Below are positions 28,094 through 33,948 of a stretch of DNA of 33,948 nucleotides, one piece after another. How positions within the stretch are numbered: position 1 is the first letter of the stretch; each line of letters starts with the position of its first letter. Made by a program: the position numbers and the translations under genes. The notes below the pieces were generated by a model, which saw only the letters and a list, made by a program, of their open reading frames with translations, ran no database searches and had not been told where the DNA came from. Origin of the DNA: JALZDI01 sp965653225 (GTDB lineage: Bacteria; Actinomycetota; Actinomycetes; Propionibacteriales; Nocardioidaceae); the NCBI GenBank assembly GCA_965653225.1, contig CBFGZI010000030.1:1-33948 (forward strand). Reading direction: 5' to 3'.

Positions 28094-29707
28094 ATGGACG
28101 CAACTCGAAGGGACGTGCTCAAGGTCGGGAGCCTGGGGGTTCTGGGTGCCGTGGGCGCGGCAGCTCTTCCGTTCGGCAACACGCTGGGGGCCAGCACGCC
28201 GAGCACACTCGACCCGAGCCGGGTGCCGCAGCCGTTCCGCACCGCGTTCGTTCGCCCGCCGGTCCTGCGACCGCGGAAGAGCGTGCGGGGCAAGGACGGC
28301 GTGTGGACCGACCACTTCAGCGTCACCATGCGGTCGACGCGGGCGGAGGTCATCCCGGGCCTGAGCACCCGGGCGTTCGGCTACAACGGCTCGGTGCCCG
28401 GCCCGACCATCAAGGTCCGGCAGGGCCGGCGGGCCGTGGTGCTGTTCCGCAACCACCTGCCGGCCATCAACCCGGTGTCGGGCCAGGACTTCAGCACCTC
28501 GGTGCACCTGCACGGGTCGGGGTCACTGCCGCAGTTCGACGGCTACGCCAGCGACGTGACGCCGCCGGGGTTCTACAAGGAGTACCACTACCCGAACTTC
28601 CAGCCGGCCCGGACGCTCTGGTACCACGACCACGGCGTGCACCACACCGCGCAGAACGCCTACTCCGGCCTCTACGCGCAGTACCACCTGCACGACCCGG
28701 TCGAGCGTGACCTGCTGCCGCAGGGTGAGTTCGACGTGCCGGTCGTGGTCGTGGACGCGATGTTCAAGGCCAACGGCGCGCTCGGCTACGACGACAACTC
28801 GCACTCCGGCCTGTGGGGTGACGTGATCACGGTCAACGGCAAGGCCTGGCCGGTGATGAAGGTGAAGCGGCGGGTGTACCGGTTCCGGTTCCTGAACGCG
28901 TCGATCTCCCGGTCGTACCGCTTCACGCTCGACAACGGCGACCCGGTGACGGTCGTGGCCACCGACGGCGGGCTGATGCCGCGCGCGCAGCAGGTCAGCG
29001 AGTGGCGGCACGGCAACGCCGAGCGGTACGAGGTGCTGATCGACTTCCGGCGGTACCGGCCCGGCCAGCGCGTGGTCCTGCGCAACCTGTCCAACCCGAA
29101 CAACATCGACTACGACAACACCGACAAGGTGATGGCGTTCGACGTGACCGACGCGCCGTTCGACAAGAAGGACCCGACCTGGCACCGCATCCCGCACACG
29201 CTGGCCAACAGCGAGGTGATGCGGCTGAAGGAGTCCGACGCCACACGCGTGCGCCACCTGCAGGTGGTGCGGACCAACGGCGGCTGGACGATCAACGGCA
29301 GGACGTGGGAGGACGTGGTCAACAGCCAGTTCCAGCTGCTGGTCGCCAACCCCAGGCTGAACTCCACCGAGATCTGGGAGATCGAGAACACCTCCGGCGG
29401 CTGGTTCCACCCGGTGCACATCCACCTGGTCGACTTCAAGGTCCTGTCGCGCAACGGCCGGCGGCCGTTCGACTACGAGCTCGGCCCCAAGGACGTCATC
29501 TACACGGGTGAGAAGGAGACCGTCCGTGTCATCATGAAGTTCGGACCGCATCGCGGGCGGTACATGGTGCACTGCCACAACCTGCCGCACGAGGACCACG
29601 ACATGATGCAGCAGTTCGGCGTCGGATGGCGACCGGGCATGGACGACCCCAACGACCCGATCCTGGCCGCGCCCTGCAAGGTCGACAACCTCCCCAGGCG
29701 CGCCTGA
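28094..29707 (+). CDS. Tat-exported multicopper oxidase (CotA/laccase-like)
   Basis: A 537-aa extracytoplasmic multicopper oxidase, which couples oxidation of phenols, metals or pigments to reduction of O2 to water. A twin-arginine signal (TRRDVLKVGSLGVLGAVGAA, residues 4-23) directs folded export. All four copper motifs are present: HLHG (His138, His140), WYHDHG (His178, His180), HPVHIH (His439, 442, 444) and HCHNLPHEDHDM (His493, Cys494, His495, His499, axial Met504). The VHLHGSGSLPQFDGYASD region resembles CotA/bilirubin-oxidase types. The axial Met suggests a low-to-medium redox T1 site. The start is ATG 28094, where the Tat motif begins. A signal peptidase I gene begins seven bases after its stop, probably in one operon. 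Confidence 0.92.
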   Translation: MDATRRDVLKVGSLGVLGAVGAAALPFGNTLGASTPSTLDPSRVPQPFRTAFVRPPVLRPRKSVRGKDGVWTDHFSVTMRSTRAEVIPGLSTRAFGYNGSVPGPTIKVRQGRRAVVLFRNHLPAINPVSGQDFSTSVHLHGSGSLPQFDGYASDVTPPGFYKEYHYPNFQPARTLWYHDHGVHHTAQNAYSGLYAQYHLHDPVERDLLPQGEFDVPVVVVDAMFKANGALGYDDNSHSGLWGDVITVNGKAWPVMKVKRRVYRFRFLNASISRSYRFTLDNGDPVTVVATDGGLMPRAQQVSEWRHGNAERYEVLIDFRRYRPGQRVVLRNLSNPNNIDYDNTDKVMAFDVTDAPFDKKDPTWHRIPHTLANSEVMRLKESDATRVRHLQVVRTNGGWTINGRTWEDVVNSQFQLLVANPRLNSTEIWEIENTSGGWFHPVHIHLVDFKVLSRNGRRPFDYELGPKDVIYTGEKETVRVIMKFGPHRGRYMVHCHNLPHEDHDMMQQFGVGWRPGMDDPNDPILAAPCKVDNLPRRA

Positions 29708-29713
29708 GCGAGC

Positions 29714-30232
29714 ATGCCCCGCACGACGAGACAGCCCGAGCACCGGTCGAGGCTGTGGCCGCTGCTGCTCGTCGTGGTGGTGCTCGCCGTCGGTGGCGGC
29801 TGGTGGCTGCGGGGGCACGTGCTCGGGTCGTACGAGGTGGACTCGGGCAGCATGGAGCCGACGCTGTGCCCGGGCGACCAGGTTCTGGTCGACAAGCTGG
29901 TGCAGCCGCAGGACCTGCACCGCGGCGACCTCGTGGTCGCGACCGCGCCCAACGACGGCAGGCTGGTGGTCAAGCGGGTGGTCGGGCTGCCCGGTGACCG
30001 GGTCGCCATCCGTGACGCGCTGCTCTACGTCGACGGGCAGCGCGTGCACGAGCCGTACGTCGACCACAGCCGCATCGACGGGCTGTACTACGGGCCGATC
30101 AAGGTGCCGCCGCGGCAGATGTGGGTGATGGGCGACAACCGGGCGGTGTCGATCGACTCCCGCGACTACGGCGGGGTGCCTTTCGCCAACCTGCGCGGCC
30201 GCGTGCTGGTGCGCTGGTGGTCGGGCTGCTGA
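29714..30232 (+). CDS. lepB: Type I signal peptidase
   Basis: A 172-aa membrane-anchored S26 signal peptidase. One N-terminal TM helix (about 14-33), then the catalytic SGSMEPTL box with Ser46 and the general base Lys87 in LVVKRVVGLPGD; the box MGDNRAVSIDSRDYG (139-152) completes the active site. It removes signal peptides from exported proteins at the outer face of the membrane. It is short for the family, lacking a long extra domain. It follows the Tat-exported multicopper oxidase with a 6-bp gap, so it may be a dedicated maturase for that protein or simply co-transcribed. A long inverted repeat follows 15 bp downstream. Confidence 0.92.
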   Translation: MPRTTRQPEHRSRLWPLLLVVVVLAVGGGWWLRGHVLGSYEVDSGSMEPTLCPGDQVLVDKLVQPQDLHRGDLVVATAPNDGRLVVKRVVGLPGDRVAIRDALLYVDGQRVHEPYVDHSRIDGLYYGPIKVPPRQMWVMGDNRAVSIDSRDYGGVPFANLRGRVLVRWWSGC

Positions 30233-30247
30233 CGCCGCCCTTCGTCG

Positions 30248-30301
30248 AGTGGCGCGTTCCGCAGGGGCAAACCGGGCATGGGGCCACCGCATCGCGCCAC
30301 T
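30248..30301. repeat. Long-loop inverted repeat after the signal peptidase gene
   Basis: AGTGGCGCG (30248-30256) and CGCGCCACT (30293-30301) are perfect 9-bp inverted arms separated by 36 bases. Position right after the operon end suggests a transcription end or a worn copy of the intergenic GACGCGCCAA element; neither is certain. Confidence 0.4.
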
Positions 30302-30397
30302 GAACGCCTTGAGGGCAACGAGGATCTTCCGTTGCGTCCCACTGACCAGCCGTCCCTCGCTCGCGGCCCCCGCCGCCCACTCCTCCCACTGCCCTTT

Positions 30398-30493
30398 CGG
30401 TCGTCTCAGGACTTGGTCTTCACCGGAACTGGTCGTCACCGGAGTTGGCCTTGGCCGGAATTGTCCTTCAGCAAAATTGGTCCTCACCAGAAG
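30398..30493. repeat. Tandem array of six 16-bp units downstream of glpD
   Basis: Six imperfect 16-mers lie head to tail without gaps, starting at 30398, 30414, 30430, 30446, 30462 and 30478: CGGTCGTCTCAGGACT, TGGTCTTCACCGGAAC, TGGTCGTCACCGGAGT, TGGCCTTGGCCGGAAT, TGTCCTTCAGCAAAAT, TGGTCCTCACCAGAAG. The approximate consensus is TGGTCNTCACCGGAAT. A period of 16 cannot be a coding repeat. The array ends 8 bp from the glpD stop, in the gap between signal peptidase and glpD; the rest of that 269-bp gap (30233-30397) has no gene. Confidence 0.7.
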
Positions 30494-30501
30494 GCCCGTC
30501 G

Positions 30502-32220
30502 TCAGTGCAGGGCCCGGCCCACCGCCACCCGGCGGGTATCGGGCGCGGCCACGCGGGCGGCGTCGGCGGCGAGGTCGTCGGCCTGCTGCTGCGACTCACG
30601 CTCGGCCTTGACCCGCGCCTCGTACGCCGCCACCTCGTTGTCCACCCGGTCGACGTCCCAGCCCAGCAGCGGCCCGATGATGCGCGCCGCCTCGCCGGCG
30701 ACGGCGACGCCGCGGTCGGGCGTCTCGATCGAGATGCGGGTACGCCGGGCGAGCACGTCGTCGAGGTGCAGAGCGCCCTCGTGCGAGGCGGCGTACGCCA
30801 CCTCGACGCCGAGGTATTCCTGCTGGTCACTCAGCGGCTGCAGCAGCGACCGGTCGCGCTCGCCCAGCGCCAGCACCTCCATGGCCATCGACCCGTAGCG
30901 GTCCAGCAGACGTTCGATCTGCCAGGCCGGCAGCCGGTGCGACTCTGCCAGCGTGAGCACCTGGTTGACCATCGCGTGGTAGCCCTCGGCTCCGAGCAGC
31001 GGGATGTTGTGGGTCGTGCTCGTAGGTACCGCGCGCGGGATGTCGGTGCAGACCAGGTCCACGGCGTCGGCGGCCATCACCCGGTAGGTCGTGTACTTGC
31101 CGCCCGCGACCGCGACCAGTCCCGGCTGCGGCCGGGCGACGGCATGCTCGCGGGAGAGCTGGCTGGTGCGCTCGGACTCGCCGGCCAGCAGGGGTCGCAG
31201 CCCGGCGTACACGCCCTGGATGTCGTCATGGGTGAGCGGCACCGAGAGCACCCGGTTCACGTGGTCGAGCAGGTAGTCGAGGTCGGCGCGGCTGGCGGCC
31301 GGGTGGGCAAGATCGAGGTTCCAGTCGGTGTCGGTGGTCCCGATGAGCCAGTGCGTGGTCCAGGGGATCACGAACAGCACGGAGGTCTCGGTGCGCAGGA
31401 TCAGACCGGTCTCGGAGTTGATGCGGTCTCGGGGCACCACGATGTGCACACCCTTGGACGCGCGCACATGGAAGCGGCCGCGTCCGCCGGCCATCGTCTG
31501 CACGGCGTCGGTCCACACGCCGGTCGCGTTGACCACGACCGAGGCCCGCACCTCCACGTCGTCGCCGTTCTCGACGTCGCGCACGCGCGCGCCCACGACC
31601 CGCTCACCGGAGCGCAGGAAGTCCACGACCTCGGCGGAGCTGAGCACGGTGGCGCCGTAGGCCATCGCGGTGCGCGCCACCGTGAGCGTGTGTCGGGCGT
31701 CGTCGGTCTGCGCGTCGGAGTAGAGCAGTGCACCGGTCAGCGCGGTCGGCTTCAGCGCCGGTGCCAGCTTGCGGGCGGTGTGACGGGTGAGGTGCCGGTG
31801 GTGCGGCAGTGACCGCGCGCCGCCCATGGTGTCGTACAGCATCAGGCCGGCACCCACGTACGGCCGCTCCCAGACGTGCCGGGTCAGCGGGTACATGAAC
31901 TGCACCGGCTTGACCAGATGCGGCGCGATGCGGGTCAGCATGAGCTCGCGCTCGCGCAGGGCCTCGCGGACAAGGCCGAAGTTCATCTGCTCGAGGTAGC
32001 GAAGCCCACCGTGGAACAGCTTGGAGGAGCGCGACGACGTGCCGCTGGCGAAGTCACGGGCCTCGACGAGCGCGACCCGCAGCCCCCGCGTGGCGGCGTC
32101 GAGCGCGACACCTGACCCGGTGACCCCGCCGCCGACGACGAGAACGTCGAAGTGCTGCGACCCCAGCCGCTGCCAGGCCGCGGCCCGTTCCTCGACCCCC
32201 ATGCGACTCGGACCCAGCAT
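30502..32220 (-). CDS. glpD: Aerobic glycerol-3-phosphate dehydrogenase
   Basis: A 572-aa FAD enzyme that oxidises sn-glycerol 3-phosphate to dihydroxyacetone phosphate and passes electrons to the quinone pool. The N-terminal FAD fold is FDVLVVGGGVTGSGVALDAATRG (about 24-46); SGTSSRSSKLFHGGLRYLEQ is the family signature; a second signature, GGKYTTYRVMAADAVD, and a C-terminal DAO_C domain (about 420-530) follow. It ends in a polar tail. The start ATG 32220 has GGTGGGGGAC upstream on the minus strand. It diverges from glpK with a 77-bp shared control region, so the two are probably co-regulated. No glpF or glpR is in the window. Confidence 0.95.
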   Translation of the reverse strand: MLGPSRMGVEERAAAWQRLGSQHFDVLVVGGGVTGSGVALDAATRGLRVALVEARDFASGTSSRSSKLFHGGLRYLEQMNFGLVREALRERELMLTRIAPHLVKPVQFMYPLTRHVWERPYVGAGLMLYDTMGGARSLPHHRHLTRHTARKLAPALKPTALTGALLYSDAQTDDARHTLTVARTAMAYGATVLSSAEVVDFLRSGERVVGARVRDVENGDDVEVRASVVVNATGVWTDAVQTMAGGRGRFHVRASKGVHIVVPRDRINSETGLILRTETSVLFVIPWTTHWLIGTTDTDWNLDLAHPAASRADLDYLLDHVNRVLSVPLTHDDIQGVYAGLRPLLAGESERTSQLSREHAVARPQPGLVAVAGGKYTTYRVMAADAVDLVCTDIPRAVPTSTTHNIPLLGAEGYHAMVNQVLTLAESHRLPAWQIERLLDRYGSMAMEVLALGERDRSLLQPLSDQQEYLGVEVAYAASHEGALHLDDVLARRTRISIETPDRGVAVAGEAARIIGPLLGWDVDRVDNEVAAYEARVKAERESQQQADDLAADAARVAAPDTRRVAVGRALH

Positions 32221-32297
32221 GCACGTCCCCCACCCTCGAGCGGCAGCGATATCGTCCCCAACACCCTACGAGGCGTCCGGCGACCAGGGAGGGGCCC
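32221..32297. promoter_or_regulatory. Divergent glpD/glpK control region
   Basis: The 77-bp region holds both ribosome-binding sites and a central 8-bp palindrome CGATATCG (32247-32254), a reasonable position for an operator serving both genes. TACGAG (32267-32272) is a weak -10 candidate for glpK. The regulator is not identifiable. Confidence 0.4.
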
Positions 32298-33815
32298 ATG
32301 GCGGACTACATCGCAGCGATCGACCAGGGCACGACCAGCACGCGTTGCATGATCTTCGACCAGTCCGGGGAGGTCATTGCCGTCGACCAGATGGAGCACG
32401 AGCAGATCCTGCCGCGGGCCGGCTGGGTCGAGCACGACCCGGTCGAGGTCTGGAACAACACGCGCGAGGTCATCGGCGGCGCGCTCGGCAAGGGAAACCT
32501 CAGCTCAGCGCAGATCCAGGGTCTCGGGATCACCAACCAGCGCGAGACCGCCGTCGTCTGGGACCGCAACACCGGGGAGCCCGTCCACAACGCGGTCGTG
32601 TGGCAGGACACCCGGACCCAGAAGATCTGCGACGAGCTGGCCGCGCTGGGCGGCGGCGCGGACCGCTACAAGGACCGCGTCGGGCTGCCACTGGCGACGT
32701 ACTTCTCCGGGCCGAAGGTCCGCTGGATCCTGGACAACGTCGACGGGGCGCGCGAGCGGGCCGAGAAAGGCGACCTGCTGTTCGGCACCATGGACACCTG
32801 GGTGCTGTGGAACCTCACCGGCGGCGCGCAGAACGACGGCGTGCACGTTACCGACGTGACCAACGCCAGCCGGACCATGCTGATGGACCTCGACACACTT
32901 TCGTGGGACGAGGAGATCGCCGGTGAGATGGGCATCCCGGTGTCGATGCTGCCGGAGATCAGGTCGTCGTCGGAGGTGTACGGCGAGTGCCGCCCCGGCA
33001 TCCTGCGCGGCGTGCCGGTCGCGGGGATCCTCGGTGACCAGCAGGCGGCCACGTTCGGCCAGGTCTGCTACGAGGTCGGCACCGCGAAGAACACCTACGG
33101 CACCGGCAACTTCATGCTGCTCAACACCGGTGAGGAGAAAGTCCGCAGCGAGAACGGCCTGCTGACCACGGTCTGCTACAAGATCGGCGACCAGGCGACG
33201 GTGTACGCGCTCGAGGGCTCGATCGCGGTGACCGGGTCGCTGGTGCAGTGGCTGCGCGACAACCTCGGGATCATCAAGGACGCACCGGAGGTCGAGGAGC
33301 TCGCCCGCAGCGTCGACGACAACGGCGGTGCCTACTTCGTGCCGGCGTTCTCCGGACTGTTCGCTCCGCACTGGCGCTCCGACGCGCGGGGGGCGCTGGT
33401 CGGGCTGACCAGGTACGTGAACAAGGGCCACATCGCGCGGGCGGTCCTCGAGGCGACCGCGTTCCAGACCGCCGAGGTGCTCGAGGCGATGAACGCCGAC
33501 TCCGGGGTGAACCTGAAGGAGCTCAAGGTCGACGGGGGCATGGTGGGCAACGACCTGCTGATGCAGTTCCAGGCCGACGTGCTCGACGCCGAGGTGGTGC
33601 GGCCGAAGGTGCCGGAGACGACCGCGCTGGGTGCGGCGTACGCGGCGGGGCTCGCCACCGGGTACTGGTCCGACCTCGACGAGCTGCGGCAGAACTGGGC
33701 GGAGGGCCGCCGCTGGACGCCGCAGATGGACGCCGGGGAGCGCGAGCGGCAGTACCGCAACTGGAAGAAGGCCGTCACCAAGACCTTCGACTGGGTCGAC
33801 GACGACGTCCACTGA
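32298..33815 (+). CDS. glpK: Glycerol kinase
   Basis: A 505-aa FGGY-family kinase that phosphorylates glycerol with ATP to glycerol 3-phosphate, the substrate of the divergent GlpD. Seen: N-terminal AAIDQGTTSTRCMIFD (ATP phosphate loop), glycerol-site motifs NQRETAVVWDRNTG and WQDTRT, GILGDQQAATFGQ with the catalytic Asp, the GTGNFMLLNTGEE block, and the C-terminal FGGY signature region KVDGGMVGNDLLMQFQADVL. Full family length. GGGAGGGG precedes ATG 32298. Eleven bases after the stop begins another array of the GTGASGCGYCAA repeat, whose first two copies form a 12-bp stem that could end transcription. Confidence 0.96.
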   Translation: MADYIAAIDQGTTSTRCMIFDQSGEVIAVDQMEHEQILPRAGWVEHDPVEVWNNTREVIGGALGKGNLSSAQIQGLGITNQRETAVVWDRNTGEPVHNAVVWQDTRTQKICDELAALGGGADRYKDRVGLPLATYFSGPKVRWILDNVDGARERAEKGDLLFGTMDTWVLWNLTGGAQNDGVHVTDVTNASRTMLMDLDTLSWDEEIAGEMGIPVSMLPEIRSSSEVYGECRPGILRGVPVAGILGDQQAATFGQVCYEVGTAKNTYGTGNFMLLNTGEEKVRSENGLLTTVCYKIGDQATVYALEGSIAVTGSLVQWLRDNLGIIKDAPEVEELARSVDDNGGAYFVPAFSGLFAPHWRSDARGALVGLTRYVNKGHIARAVLEATAFQTAEVLEAMNADSGVNLKELKVDGGMVGNDLLMQFQADVLDAEVVRPKVPETTALGAAYAAGLATGYWSDLDELRQNWAEGRRWTPQMDAGERERQYRNWKKAVTKTFDWVDDDVH

Positions 33816-33825
33816 CACCGGAGGC

Positions 33826-33948
33826 TTGGCGCGTCACGAGATGCAACGCCCGGGTGGTGACGCGCCAAGATTCCTGGCGACGCGATTACTCCTGCGCACC
33901 CAACAACCTTGCTCGTGAGGCGTCAGTTCTTCTACGCGTGAGGCGTCA
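33826..33948. repeat. Second array of the GTGASGCGYCAA repeat (runs off the window)
   Basis: Copies: TTGGCGCGTCAC (33826-33837, reverse), GTGACGCGCCAA (33857-33868), a worn GCGACGCGATTA (33877-33888), GTGAGGCGTCAG (33915-33926) and a final GTGAGGCGTCA cut by the window edge (33938-33948). The first two form a perfect 12-bp inverted repeat with a 19-base loop. The spacer GATTCCTG after the second copy resembles CTTTCCTGC and AGTTCCTG in the first array. No gene is visible between glpK and the edge. Confidence 0.85.

Noticed and set aside
30398..30493. Possible CRISPR or coding repeat
   Set aside because: Units are contiguous with no spacers, and the 16-base period cannot keep a reading frame.
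1..33948. tRNA, rRNA, insertion sequences, prophage or attachment sites
   Set aside because: None recognised on reading both strands; no transposase or integrase motif and no cloverleaf-type sequence was seen.

Overview
The window is very G+C-rich (about 70% by eye) and densely coded. Its gene families point to an actinobacterium: a long BTAD/SARP-type regulator, an actinobacterial-type FlgN, a FliA/WhiG-like sigma factor with a C-terminal tail, an F420/PPOX-type flavin protein, an MpaB/DUF2236 protein, a LexA box of the Gram-positive type, and many apparently leaderless promoters. CsrA and FlgN in such a genome suggest a motile lineage such as the Nocardioidaceae, but that placement is inference.

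Layout. 1-1266 is the 3' part of an FMN-dependent alpha-hydroxy-acid oxidase. 1263-4482 (minus) is a response regulator / histidine kinase / DUF4173 membrane protein operon with ATGA overlaps. 4657-9215 (plus) holds a PPOX flavoprotein, an exported trypsin-like protease, a Nudix hydrolase, malQ and an AlkB-like dioxygenase under a predicted LexA box. 9306-11253 is an ACT protein / EamA exporter / TIGR03086 operon, facing a K+ channel (11293-12324, minus) across a strong hairpin.

12567-15602 is the most unusual part. A FliA-like sigma factor (minus) diverges from flgN, which is followed by only the C-terminal piece of fliW, then an intact csrA and a secreted NlpC/P60 hydrolase. flgK, flgL and most of fliW, expected between flgN and csrA, are missing. 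This looks like a collapsed or repurposed flagellar regulatory locus.

15796-16077 is a small unknown protein. After it comes a nine-copy intergenic array of one 12-mer (consensus GTGASGCGYCAA), which ends inside the stop codon of a long acyl-CoA dehydrogenase (16316-18232, minus). A second copy of the array follows glpK at the right edge. 18313-20857 holds an aldose 1-epimerase, a zinc alcohol dehydrogenase and an isoaspartate methyltransferase. 20908-24307 holds a tyrosine phosphatase diverging from an AlkZ-like winged-helix protein / DUF1697 / MpaB-like operon. 24379-27519 (minus) is the BTAD regulator, divided by a relatively A+T-rich, structured 574-bp region from a Tat-exported multicopper oxidase and a signal peptidase I. 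Last come a 16-bp tandem array and the divergent glycerol genes glpD and glpK.

Functional links: glpK and glpD convert glycerol to dihydroxyacetone phosphate. The AlkB-like protein (SOS box) and the AlkZ-like protein (QAQ motif) both point to repair of DNA alkylation. The kinase has almost no external sensor loop and may read the membrane or its co-encoded DUF4173 protein. Lone CsrA beside a broken FliW suggests that the usual FliW-CsrA flagellin switch is absent here or has moved elsewhere.
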